From assembly GCF_900113015.1 (NCBI RefSeq), contig NZ_FONV01000002.1:310001-374000 (forward strand): 64,000 bases of DNA, read 5' to 3'. The stretch is from Actinoplanes philippinensis. Its GTDB lineage: Bacteria > Actinomycetota > Actinomycetes > Mycobacteriales > Micromonosporaceae. The translations under genes were made by a program, and so were the position numbers. Below the pieces are notes generated by a model. That model did not search any database. It had not been told where the DNA came from and saw only the letters and a list, made by a program, of their open reading frames with translations. Each line of letters opens with the position of its first letter. The first letter of the stretch is position 1. Below, in pieces: positions 8,396 to 16,417 of this stretch.

Positions 8396-9578
8396 GGCCG
8401 GCCCCCGGGCGCAGCGACAGGGCGGTGTCGTCGGCCAGGCGCAGGCCCGGCGCGATCACCCGGCTCACCGGGATGCCGATGTCGTGGTGGGTCAGGTCGA
8501 CGACGAACGGCTCCGCGCCGGTGTGCTCCAGGACGCGTCCGGCGACGTGCTGCACGAGAGCCTCCAGATCCTGGCCGAGGGTCACGATCGCGGGATCCGC
8601 CGGCCGCACCGGCCGCAAGGGCAGATCAACGACGGGCGGGGGTACGGCGTACGGGTCGGCGGGCAGGTAGACCTCACCGGAGATGTCGTCGCGGGCCCCG
8701 CCGACGGTGACGAGGCGGGACTGGGCCGCCTCGGCGAGCGCCCGCCCGACCGCCCGGCCGGGATCGACGTGGCAGCCGAAGCCACCGAAGATCATCGGGA
8801 TCGAGGTGTCCCACATCGACGCGCCGTAGCAGGGCAGCCCGGTCGGCCCGGTCAGGTCGACCACCTCCACCCAGCTGGACGAGCCGCGGATCGCCGCGAG
8901 CACGGCCACCGTCGACGGGTCGTCACAGGTGTCCGGGTCGACGTAGTGGCGGTCGGCGAGGCCGGAGACCGCGAACGGGGTCATCGCGTCCCGCTCGACG
9001 AGTTCGAGGAGCGCGTGCAGGGTCGCCTCGGCACGGGTGTTGCCGGTGGCCAGCCCGCTGCTGGTGGGGGTGAAGAGGACGTCGTTCGGTGTCGCGGCGT
9101 CACCGGACGCGACGGTGAAGTCGAGGTAGACCAGCTCGTACGGGACCAGGTAGGTCCGGCCGGTCAGCAGCCCGCGGCCGGCGATCCAGTCCAGCACGGT
9201 CCGGCCGGTGAGCGGGGAACGCGGGGCCAGGTGCAGGCGGCGCGGGTCGTAGCCCAGGTCGAGATCGGCGGCGGGAGCGCGTACGGCCACGTCGAGCCGC
9301 GGGTTCTCGGCGTGCCAGCCCTCGATGCTCTCCATGGTGGCGGCGACCCGGGACTGGACCGGGGTGAGCCCGGTGCCGACGGTGACCGCCAGGGTCCGGC
9401 CGGTGGGCCGGTAGGCCACGTGCACCGGCAGCCCCACCTCGTCGAGGCCGGTGATGTCGGCGACCCGGGTGATGCCGAAGGCCGGCAGCAGCGGCCGGAT
9501 CCGTTCCCAGGTCTGTTCGGCCGGCGCTGCCCGGAAGGAGCCGGGCCGGGTCGGGTGGTCGTTGACGCTCGTCGGCAC
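8388..9578 (-). CDS. ycaO: Stand-alone YcaO, TfuA-associated type
   Basis: 396-residue ATP-dependent peptide-backbone-activating enzyme. The N-terminal stretch (ITRVADITGLDEVGLPVHVA) is typical of TfuA-partner YcaOs. ATP/Mg residues lie in AATMESIEGWHAE (near residue 85) and TLHALLELVERDA (near residue 195). It lacks the E1-like C domain that cyclodehydratases need for leader docking, which fits a thioamide-forming or other non-azole role. GGGGAGG sits just upstream of the GTG start at 9578. It lies 70 bases after the first precursor gene and overlaps tfuA by 8 bases. A classical azoline role is less likely because the cluster has a separate fused cyclodehydratase. Confidence 0.9.
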   Translation of the reverse strand: MPTSVNDHPTRPGSFRAAPAEQTWERIRPLLPAFGITRVADITGLDEVGLPVHVAYRPTGRTLAVTVGTGLTPVQSRVAATMESIEGWHAENPRLDVAVRAPAADLDLGYDPRRLHLAPRSPLTGRTVLDWIAGRGLLTGRTYLVPYELVYLDFTVASGDAATPNDVLFTPTSSGLATGNTRAEATLHALLELVERDAMTPFAVSGLADRHYVDPDTCDDPSTVAVLAAIRGSSSWVEVVDLTGPTGLPCYGASMWDTSIPMIFGGFGCHVDPGRAVGRALAEAAQSRLVTVGGARDDISGEVYLPADPYAVPPPVVDLPLRPVRPADPAIVTLGQDLEALVQHVAGRVLEHTGAEPFVVDLTHHDIGIPVSRVIAPGLRLADDTALSLRPGAGRD

Positions 9579-9648
9579 GGGTGTCCTCCCCTGGCTGGTG
9601 GTGGTGTGCGGCCGGCGCGACGGGCGTCCCGCCGCGCCGGCCCGGCCG

Positions 9649-10002
9649 CTACTTCGCCTGGTAGAGGTTGATGTTGACGTTGATGCCGGCGGCGATCAGC
9701 TCGAGGTCCTCGTCGGTCAGCTCGCTCAGGTCGATCGGCGCGTGCTCGGGGACGCGCAGCACGTGCGTCCCGGGGGTGCCGTGGAAGGCCTGCAGGATCT
9801 CGGTGCGGGTCAGCAGTTCCTCCGGCTGGCTCCGGTCGACGGTGACGGTCGCGGCCGGATCGACCGGCAGGCCGGCCTCGACGGCGAACTGCTTCGGGTC
9901 GGCGAGCAGGGCGGCCAGGGCCGCGTCGTCGCCCCAGACCTTCGCCAGCAGGCCCTGGTACGCCCGGTCGAACTCGGAGAAGTCGGTCTCTTCGGCGCTC
10001 AT
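9649..10002 (-). CDS. NHLP-type RiPP precursor A (core INVNINLYQAK)
   Basis: 117-residue precursor. Residues 10-105 resemble a nitrile-hydratase-alpha-like leader (NHLP): AYQGLLAKVWGDDAAL, LLADPKQFAVEAGL, then THVLRVPE and LSELTDEDLELIAAG. The leader ends with Ala-Gly at 105-106, where a C39 protease could cut. The remaining core, INVNINLYQAK, has no Cys, Ser or Thr, so azoles cannot form there. Backbone thioamides or radical SAM changes remain possible. GGAAGGA lies 8 nt before the ATG at 10002. It is the gene directly upstream of ycaO-tfuA-radical SAM. It could alternatively be a scaffold or helper peptide, not a product precursor. Confidence 0.8.
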   Translation of the reverse strand: MSAEETDFSEFDRAYQGLLAKVWGDDAALAALLADPKQFAVEAGLPVDPAATVTVDRSQPEELLTRTEILQAFHGTPGTHVLRVPEHAPIDLSELTDEDLELIAAGINVNINLYQAK

Positions 10003-10137
10003 GACACACGTCCTTCCGGTACTACTGCGAAATGGGGTGACGGCCCGAAAGGGGCCGTGATGCCGGGGCCGAAAAGCGGCGGTGGCGTGACCCCGACGCT
10101 AGGAACGGCCGGACGGCCGGGGCAAGGGAAGCGGCGG

Positions 10138-10161
10138 TCACGGCACGGAACGGTGCCGTGA
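10138..10161. promoter_or_regulatory. Palindromic site upstream of precursor A
   Basis: Inverted repeat with perfect 9-bp arms TCACGGCAC / GTGCCGTGA around a 6-base spacer, 136 bases before the precursor A start. The core GGCACGGWWCGGTGCC (W = AA here) recurs with TT at 10674-10689 upstream of precursor B. This supports a shared operator. It could also act as a hairpin terminator or attenuator between the two precursor genes. Confidence 0.5.
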
Positions 10162-10199
10162 CGCCCCGGCCACGGAGCCGATCGATGTCACGGCCCGGA

Positions 10200-10565
10200 T
10201 CAGGTGCAGCAGCAGGGGCAGCAGCAGGCGCCGGTCGGGTCCACCCCGGCGACCACGCTGTCCAGCTCGTGCTCGGACAGCTCCTGCTCGTCCAGCTCGT
10301 CCAGGGCCGGCACGTAGAGCAGGAACGGGCCGCCCGCGGCGACGGCGTCCTCCCACGCGCGGATCTGCACGTCGATGTCCGGGTCCACGTGCTGCGCGTC
10401 GCGGACCACCACGACCGGGACCTGCGGCGGCAGGATCAGGTCGTGCTCCGCGAGCAGCCGGTGCGGGTCGTCGGTGAGCAGGCGCTCCTGGTCCGGCTCC
10501 GACCACACACCGGCGACCAGCCGGCCGTACGCGGTGATGAAGAGTGCGCGTTCTGACGGGTCCAT
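10200..10565 (-). CDS. NHLP-type RiPP precursor B with Cys-rich core (CCCPCCCT)
   Basis: 121-residue precursor. The leader (residues 9-107) has the NHLP pattern: ALFITAYGRLVAGVWSEPD, LLTDDPHRLLAEHDLILP, PFLLYVPA, then EQELSEHELDSVVAG. After Ala-Gly at 106-107 the core is VDPTGACCCPCCCT, with six Cys and a terminal Thr. This is an ideal substrate for a TOMM cyclodehydratase and dehydrogenase, which would give contiguous thiazoles. GGAG is placed 9 nt before the ATG at 10565. It is the first gene of the minus arm and faces the lipoprotein gene across the divergent promoter region. Confidence is high for a RiPP precursor, and the modification state is inferred. Confidence 0.9.
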   Translation of the reverse strand: MDPSERALFITAYGRLVAGVWSEPDQERLLTDDPHRLLAEHDLILPPQVPVVVVRDAQHVDPDIDVQIRAWEDAVAAGGPFLLYVPALDELDEQELSEHELDSVVAGVDPTGACCCPCCCT

Positions 10566-10776
10566 CGTGTTCGTCTCCGCTCTCACGGGGCCTGTGGAAT
10601 GCGCCCATCGTCGGCGCGGAGCCGGGCCCCGGCAGAGCACGGCATCGATCGGTGCCACGGTGCCGCGCGCCGGGGCACGGTTCGGTGCCGTGCCCGGCCC
10701 GGCGCCGGAACCTCGCCGAATACTCGGGGCACGGCGGAGGACGCCGGACAGGCACGACGAGGATCAGGTGGTCGAT
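10566..10776. promoter_or_regulatory. Divergent control region of the RiPP cluster
   Basis: This 211-bp gap separates the two arms and must hold both promoters. It contains several GGTGCC-type elements: a loose pair near 10637-10656, and a strong inverted repeat at 10673-10695 with 8-bp arms GGGCACGG / CCGTGCCC. The latter shares the core GGCACGGWWCGGTGCC with the site at 10138. I could not assign convincing -35/-10 boxes in this GC-rich DNA. Confidence 0.5.
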
Positions 10777-11760
10777 ATGGCAAGCCGGACGCGTGGCGGG
10801 CTCGGGCGGATGGTGATCCCGGCGGTCCTCTTCCTGACCGTCGCCGGGTGCGCGGACCCGGGCGCCGAGCCGGCCGCGGCCCGCCCGGAGCCCGCCGGGC
10901 CGAGCGCCGCCGGGTTCGACCCGGCAGCGGTGCTGGCCGAGTTCGACGCGGCCGACTCGGCGGCCTCCCAGGCGGGCGACGGCGAGAAGCTGGCCGTCTG
11001 GGAGACCGGGCCGGCCCTGCAGAACAGTCTGGCCGGGGTGAAACGGGCCCGCCTCAGCAAGCGGGTGCTGCCCGGGTTCAAGCATCAGGAGCCGGTGTTC
11101 GCGGTGTCCGGGTCGTGTTTCGTGGCCTCGGCGAAGATGGCCGTCGACGGAGAGGACCGGCCGCGCGCCGACGTCGGCCACTTCACCCGCGCCGGCGACG
11201 GGCGGTGGCAGCTGAGCCACCACGTGATGATCTCCGACGAGCTGGTGGCGGCGACCGGGGCGTTCCGGCAGGCGACCGCGCACCCGACCGACGAGCTGCT
11301 GGACGCGGGGCGGCGTACCGCCCTGACCGGGGAGGTCTTCAGCCGCAGCATCGCCGGCGCGGCCGACACCACGGTCCTGGCCCGCAGCGCCGTCCTCGAC
11401 GACCAGCTGGCCGCCGGGTGGTCCATCTACACCCAGCAGATGACGGCCGCCGCCATGACCGTCGACCGGCGGCTGACCGCGTCGGAGTGGGCGCCGTGCG
11501 CGGCGAGGACCGGCGACGGGGTGGTCGGCTTCCTGACCCTGAACGTGGTCGACACCATCGTCTCCACCCGGGACGGCGCCGACGCGGTCCTCGCGCCACC
11601 GGCTCCCGACCTGCTGGCCACCGGCCGCACCACCGCCGTGAAGGCCCACACCATCGCCGTCTCCCGGGTCGAGACGTTCCTGGTCCGGGTCCCGGAGTCG
11701 GGGCCGGCCGCGGTGCTGGGCCTCACCGACGCGGCCACCGAGATCAGCGCCACCGGCTGA
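10777..11760 (+). CDS. Cluster-linked lipoprotein of unknown function
   Basis: 327 residues. It begins with MASRTRGGLGRMVIPAVLFL and a lipobox LTVAGC (lipidated Cys near residue 26), then a Pro/Ala-rich linker and a mixed alpha/beta domain (from about residue 45) that I do not recognise. It includes FAVSGSCFVASAKMAVDGED and GDGRWQLSHHVM. ATG 10777 is chosen because AGGTGG lies just upstream and the lipobox sits at the right distance. A GTG 9 bases earlier is possible. It is the first gene of the plus arm, ahead of the cyclodehydratase. A surface role such as immunity, or capture of the product, is only a guess from position. Confidence 0.7.
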   Translation: MASRTRGGLGRMVIPAVLFLTVAGCADPGAEPAAARPEPAGPSAAGFDPAAVLAEFDAADSAASQAGDGEKLAVWETGPALQNSLAGVKRARLSKRVLPGFKHQEPVFAVSGSCFVASAKMAVDGEDRPRADVGHFTRAGDGRWQLSHHVMISDELVAATGAFRQATAHPTDELLDAGRRTALTGEVFSRSIAGAADTTVLARSAVLDDQLAAGWSIYTQQMTAAAMTVDRRLTASEWAPCAARTGDGVVGFLTLNVVDTIVSTRDGADAVLAPPAPDLLATGRTTAVKAHTIAVSRVETFLVRVPESGPAAVLGLTDAATEISATG

Positions 11761-11847
11761 CCACCACGGCCGGGATCGGTGCCATCGCTGGAGACGGCGG
11801 GGACGTCCGGCCGAGAATCGCCGTTACCCGGCTGCGAGGTGAGATCG

Positions 11848-14127
11848 ATGTACCGTCCCCGTTTCCGCCACGACTACCTGCCGATCCGCCTCGCCGAGCC
11901 CTACCGGGACCATCTCGTGGTGGTCGGCGAGACCCGCAACGTGATGATCGACGACCCGGTGGCGGCCGAGCTGGCGACGCTGCTCGACGGCACCCGGGCG
12001 CTCGGCCAGGTGGTCGGTGAGCTGGTCGGACGACACTCGGCCGGCGCCCTGGCCCGGGCTCTGCGCCGGCTGGACGGGCTGGGCCTGCTGACCGCCGGGC
12101 CCTGCGCCACCCCGCGGGCCGCCGCCGCGGCGTGGGACGCCCGCGAGGTGGCGCCGGACCCGGCCGAGCGGTGGCGGCGCGACGGGCGGGTGCTGCTGAT
12201 CGACGCCGGATCCCCCGCCGCCGACGGGCTCGCCGCCCGCCTCGGCGAGCTGGGGCCGCCGGTGACCGTCCGTCCCGTCGGCTCCCCGGGCCTGTCCGGG
12301 GACGCGGACGCGCTCGTCGTGGTCGCGCCCGGCTCGATGATCGACCCCCGGCTGGCCGCGCTCAACAAGGACCTGCTGGCGGCCGGCCGGCCCTGGCTGA
12401 CGGTCCGGCCGCACGGGCACGTGCTGCTGCTCGGCCCGCACTTCCGGCCCGGCGAGACCGGCTGCTGGGAGTGCCTGCGGCAGCGCTGGACGGACAACGA
12501 AGAGGTGATCAACTTCGTCGTCGGGCAGTGCGGCGACCGCGATCGGCCGAGCCCGGCGTGGGCGGCGCTGGACGCGACCACCGCGGCCCTGGCCGGCCTG
12601 CTCGCCGCGGAGCTGCCGGTGCTGGCCGTCGCCGGGCGCTCGCCGCGGGTGACCGGGCGGATGGTCTCGCTCGACACCCGTGACCTGAGCACCGGCGGGC
12701 ACACGCTGGTCCGGCTGCCGCAGTGCCCGGCGTGCGGCGACCCGGCCCGGCTCGGCGAGGACGGGCCGCGGGTGACGGTGGCGGCCGGGGCGCTCACCGC
12801 CGACGACGGGACCGGCAGCCGTACCCGGCCGCCCACCGAGACCCTCCGGCTGCTGGAGCGCCAGGTCAGCCCGTACCTCGGGGTGGTGACCCGGCTGCTG
12901 CCCACCGGCGGCGACAGCGGCGGCGGGGTGATGTTCGGCTACACCGCGGGGCACAACTTCGCCCAGGCCCGCGGGCCGGAGCGGCTGCGGGGCAATCTGC
13001 GCGGGCTCAGCGGCGGCAAGGGGCGCACCGAGACGCAGGCGAAGGTCAGCGCGATCGGCGAGGCGATCGAGCGGTACTGCGGGGTGTGGCGGGGCGATCG
13101 GCCCACCCGGCGGGCCGCCTACCGGGACCTGGGGCGGGAGCGGGCCGTGCCGCTGTCCGAGCTGCGGCACTTCTCGGCCCGTCAGCACGCCGAACGGGAC
13201 CTGACCAATCCGCGGGCCGGGCTGTTCCACCATGTCCCGGCGCCGATCGGCGACGACGTCGAGCTGGACTGGACCACCGGCTGGTCGCTGACCCACGACC
13301 GGCCGTGCGACCTGCCGGCCGCCTACGTCTGGTACGGCCACCCGGACGCGCACCGGCTCGGCCCGGCCGACTCCAACGGCTGTGCCGCCGGCGCCACCCT
13401 CGGCGAGGCGATCCTGCAGGGCTTCTACGAGCTCGTCGAACGTGATGCCGTGGCGCTCTGGTGGTACCACCGGTCGCGCCTGCCCGGCGTCGACCTGGAC
13501 GCGGCCGGCGACCCGTGGATCGACGCCGTGCGGCGGCACTACCGCACCGTCCTCGGCCGGCGGCTGTGGGCGCTGGACCTCACGGCGGACCTGCCGATCC
13601 CGGTGTACGCCGCGGTCAGCGACCGGGACGACGGCGGTCAGGTGCTGGTCGGCTTCGGGGCGCACCCGAGCGCCGCGGTCGCGCTGACCCGGGCGGTGAG
13701 CGAGCTCAACCAGTTCCTTCCGCTGGCCGCCGCGGTGGCCGGCGCGAACGGCGGATACCACGGCGCCGAGCCGGAGACCGCCCGCTGGCTGACCACCGTC
13801 ACCACCGCGGGCGAGCCGTGGCTGCGGCCCGATCCGGATCAGGCGCCGGTCACGCCGGAACGCCACCCGGTCCCCGCCGCGACGGACACCGCGGACGCGG
13901 TGGCCGACGCCGTCGGCATCTGCCGGGCCGCCGGCCTGGAGCTGATCGTGGCCGACCAGTCCCGCCCGGAGCTGGAGCTGGCGGTGGCCCGGGTGGTCGT
14001 GCCGGGGCTGCGGCACTTCTGGCGGCGGCTCGGCCCGGGACGGCTCTGGGCGACGCCGGCCACCCTCGGACGGGCGCCCCTGGCCGCCGGCGAGGACTCG
14101 ATCAACCCGTTGAGTGTCTTCTTCTGA
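11848..14127 (+). CDS. Fused TOMM cyclodehydratase (E1-like C domain + YcaO D domain)
   Basis: 759-residue fusion that makes azolines from Cys/Ser/Thr of a leader-bound peptide. Residues 1-90 form the N-terminal leader-recognition-like part. Residues 110-300 are the E1-like (ThiF-related) part with two zinc CxxC pairs, Cys206/Cys209 (CWEC) and Cys293/Cys296 (CPAC). The YcaO domain runs from about 340 to the end, with AIGEAIERYC and FYELVERDAVALWW as ATP-binding motifs. The C-terminus reads NPLSVFF, not the Pro-rich PxPxP seen in many cyclodehydratases. GAGGTGAG precedes the ATG at 11848. It lies upstream of sagB (17-bp gap). The natural substrate is likely precursor B. Confidence 0.92.
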   Translation: MYRPRFRHDYLPIRLAEPYRDHLVVVGETRNVMIDDPVAAELATLLDGTRALGQVVGELVGRHSAGALARALRRLDGLGLLTAGPCATPRAAAAAWDAREVAPDPAERWRRDGRVLLIDAGSPAADGLAARLGELGPPVTVRPVGSPGLSGDADALVVVAPGSMIDPRLAALNKDLLAAGRPWLTVRPHGHVLLLGPHFRPGETGCWECLRQRWTDNEEVINFVVGQCGDRDRPSPAWAALDATTAALAGLLAAELPVLAVAGRSPRVTGRMVSLDTRDLSTGGHTLVRLPQCPACGDPARLGEDGPRVTVAAGALTADDGTGSRTRPPTETLRLLERQVSPYLGVVTRLLPTGGDSGGGVMFGYTAGHNFAQARGPERLRGNLRGLSGGKGRTETQAKVSAIGEAIERYCGVWRGDRPTRRAAYRDLGRERAVPLSELRHFSARQHAERDLTNPRAGLFHHVPAPIGDDVELDWTTGWSLTHDRPCDLPAAYVWYGHPDAHRLGPADSNGCAAGATLGEAILQGFYELVERDAVALWWYHRSRLPGVDLDAAGDPWIDAVRRHYRTVLGRRLWALDLTADLPIPVYAAVSDRDDGGQVLVGFGAHPSAAVALTRAVSELNQFLPLAAAVAGANGGYHGAEPETARWLTTVTTAGEPWLRPDPDQAPVTPERHPVPAATDTADAVADAVGICRAAGLELIVADQSRPELELAVARVVVPGLRHFWRRLGPGRLWATPATLGRAPLAAGEDSINPLSVFF

Positions 14128-14144
14128 TCGTTCCGGAGGGGCCC

Positions 14145-15611
14145 GTGCCATCGACCACCGCAGTGCCGACGGAACCGGAGACCGGCGCGATCCGCCGGCT
14201 GCCGGTCCGGGAGGAGTACCGCTTCCGCGAGCGGACCACGCTGAGCAACGGCGCCGGCGACGCGATCACCGTCCGGTACGGGCGGTTCCAGCTGCATCTG
14301 GAACGGCTCGGGCTCGGCCGCCGGGCGATGCTGCTGCGGCTCGCCGACGAATGGCTCGACGACGACGCCGTGCAGCACCTGGTCGCCACGGTCGAGGGCG
14401 AGAACCGGATCCTGCGGGCCCAGGTGCTGCTGCGCCGCCTGGTCACGCACGCCTGGCTGCGCCGCCGCCTGTCCGCCGGCAACCGGCCGCTGCTGGAGAT
14501 CGACCCGCAGGGGCTGGGCGCGTCGGTGCTGCCGCCACCGGCACGGCACCGGCCGGGCGTACGGTATCGGATGTCCCGCCTGGCCCGGATCGACGCCGAC
14601 GGTGACGTGCTCGCCGCGCTGAACCCCGCACACGCCGTCGTCGTCGGCTGTCCCGACCCGCGGGTGGCCGGGCTGCTGGCGACCGCCGCCGCCCAGGGCT
14701 GTGACGTGGACCGGGCGGCCGCGGTGCTCGGGGTGTCCGCCCCGGTGGCCGGCCGGGTCCTCGACGAGCTGCTCGGCGCCGGGATCCTGGAGGAGCCGGG
14801 CGCCCCGGCCGCGCCCGGCGTCTTCTGGTCGCCGGCCGAGCTGGAGGTCCATCACCGGTCCCGGGTCGGGCGGCACGCGCTGCCGGTCGGCGGGACCTAC
14901 CGGTTCCGGGACCGGCTGCCCGCCGAGCCGCTGCGGCGCGCCTTCCCGGACGCCCCGGCCATCGACCTGCCGGAGCCCGATCTGGACGCGGTCGCCGCGG
15001 CCGAGCCGGCGCTGACCGACGTGATCCGGGCCCGCCGGTCGATCCGCGCCCACGACGACGCCTGCCCGATCACCCTGGACCGGCTCGCCGAGTTCCTGTA
15101 CCGGGTGCAGGCCACCCGTCCGGCCGGGCAGCACGACGGGATCGAGGTGGGGCACCGGCCGTACCCGGGTGGCGGCGGGCTGTACGAGCTGGAGATCTAT
15201 CCACTGGTGCTGAGCTGTGCGGGGCTGCCGGCCGGGCTGTACCACTACGACGGGACCGCGCATCAGCTGCGCCTGCTGGCCCCGGCCGGGCCGCTCACCG
15301 AACGGATGGCCGGATACGCCCGCGCCGCCGCCGCGATGGCCGGCCCGCCCCAGGTGCTGCTGGTGATCACCGCCCGGGTCGGCCGGCTGATGTGGAAGTA
15401 CGAGGGGATCGGCTACCCGATGATCCTGAAGCACTCCGGCGTGCTGACCGAGCTGATGTACCTGGTGGCGACCGCGATGGGGCTGGCGCCGTGCGCGCTG
15501 GGCTCCGGCGACTCGGCCGCGTTCGCCGAGCTGTCCGGTGTCGACCCGCTCGCCGAGCCGGCGGTCGCCGACTTCGCGCTGGGCTCGGCGCCGCCCCGGG
15601 AGCCACGATGA
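14145..15611 (+). CDS. SagB-type FMN dehydrogenase (azoline oxidase)
   Basis: 488 residues. The C-terminal half is a nitroreductase-fold SagB/ThcOx domain: DVIRARRSIRAHDD near residue 295, RPYPGGGGLYELEIYPLVLS, GLYHYDG, and a LAPCALGSGDS tail that matches FMN-binding dehydrogenases which oxidise azolines to azoles. The N-terminal 250 residues are an extra domain (YRFRERTTLSNGAGDAITVR and a winged-helix-like middle) seen in longer SagB proteins, perhaps for substrate docking. The GTG start at 14145 follows GGAGGGG. The stop overlaps the next gene's ATG (ATGA), so it is translationally coupled to the HlyD-like gene. It probably works on the cyclodehydratase product. Confidence 0.9.
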   Translation: MPSTTAVPTEPETGAIRRLPVREEYRFRERTTLSNGAGDAITVRYGRFQLHLERLGLGRRAMLLRLADEWLDDDAVQHLVATVEGENRILRAQVLLRRLVTHAWLRRRLSAGNRPLLEIDPQGLGASVLPPPARHRPGVRYRMSRLARIDADGDVLAALNPAHAVVVGCPDPRVAGLLATAAAQGCDVDRAAAVLGVSAPVAGRVLDELLGAGILEEPGAPAAPGVFWSPAELEVHHRSRVGRHALPVGGTYRFRDRLPAEPLRRAFPDAPAIDLPEPDLDAVAAAEPALTDVIRARRSIRAHDDACPITLDRLAEFLYRVQATRPAGQHDGIEVGHRPYPGGGGLYELEIYPLVLSCAGLPAGLYHYDGTAHQLRLLAPAGPLTERMAGYARAAAAMAGPPQVLLVITARVGRLMWKYEGIGYPMILKHSGVLTELMYLVATAMGLAPCALGSGDSAAFAELSGVDPLAEPAVADFALGSAPPREPR

Positions 15612-16417
15612 GGTTCCGCAAGCAGGCGCTACGTCACCTGGAGCAGCCGGAGAGCCTGGACCAGGTGGCCCGGCTGACCACCGTGCCGAGCTGGCTGCTC
15701 ACCGTCGCGCTGGTGGTGACGGTGCTGGCCACCGGCGCGTGGACCACGACGGCGACGCTGGACCGGGAGGTCACCGCGGGTGGTGTGCTGATCCACCCGC
15801 ACGGGGTGTCGGACTTCGACGCCGCGGAGACCGGCCGGGTCGTCAAGGTGTGGGTGGACCGCAACGAGCCGGTCGCCAAGGGCACCCCGATCTACAGCGT
15901 CCAGGGCGACTCGGGCCCGATCGTCACGGTGCCGGCGCCGTGGGACGCGTACGTGGTGAGCCTGCTGATCGCCGAGGGCCAGGTGGTCGAGCGCGGGGCC
16001 CGGGTCGCCGAGCTGGAGCGCCTGGACGCCCCGGGCGACGCGCTGCAGGCGGTGCTGTTCGTGCCGGCCGCCAGCGCGCCGGCGCTCTCCGCGGGGCAGC
16101 CGGCGCACGTCGACGTGGCCGCTGTCTCCACCACCGTCTTCGGCACCCTGCAGGGCGAGGTCGGCACGGTCGGCGCGTTCCCGGAGACCGAGGACTCGCT
16201 GCGGGCGTTCCTCGGCTCGGGCCGGGACGTGCGGCCGTTCCTGGCCGGCGGCAGCGTGGTCCGGGTGGTGGTGCTGCTGCACACCGACCCGCGCTCGCCG
16301 ACCGGCCTGCTCTGGTCGAAGGCGTCGCCGCCGTTCCGGCTCACCTCGATCAGCGAGGTCGGCGGCCGGATCGTGGTGGGCCGGGACCGGCCGCTCGACT
16401 GGGTGCTGGGCCGGTGA
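15608..16417 (+). CDS. NHLM-type HlyD-family secretion protein
   Basis: 269-residue membrane-fusion-like protein. It has one N-terminal membrane helix (about residues 30-50, LLTVALVVTVLATGAW). The rest is extracytoplasmic and beta-rich, with a biotinyl-lipoyl-like half (GRVVKVWVDRNEPVAKGTPI and VVSLLIAEGQVVERGARVAE). It matches the short HlyD proteins of NHLM export systems and probably bridges the ABC exporter to the cell wall. The ATG overlaps the sagB stop and its own TGA overlaps the GTG of the next gene. These overlaps place it in a tight operon with the exporter. Family assignment is based on context plus fold-type motifs. Confidence 0.85.
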   Translation: MRFRKQALRHLEQPESLDQVARLTTVPSWLLTVALVVTVLATGAWTTTATLDREVTAGGVLIHPHGVSDFDAAETGRVVKVWVDRNEPVAKGTPIYSVQGDSGPIVTVPAPWDAYVVSLLIAEGQVVERGARVAELERLDAPGDALQAVLFVPAASAPALSAGQPAHVDVAAVSTTVFGTLQGEVGTVGAFPETEDSLRAFLGSGRDVRPFLAGGSVVRVVVLLHTDPRSPTGLLWSKASPPFRLTSISEVGGRIVVGRDRPLDWVLGR

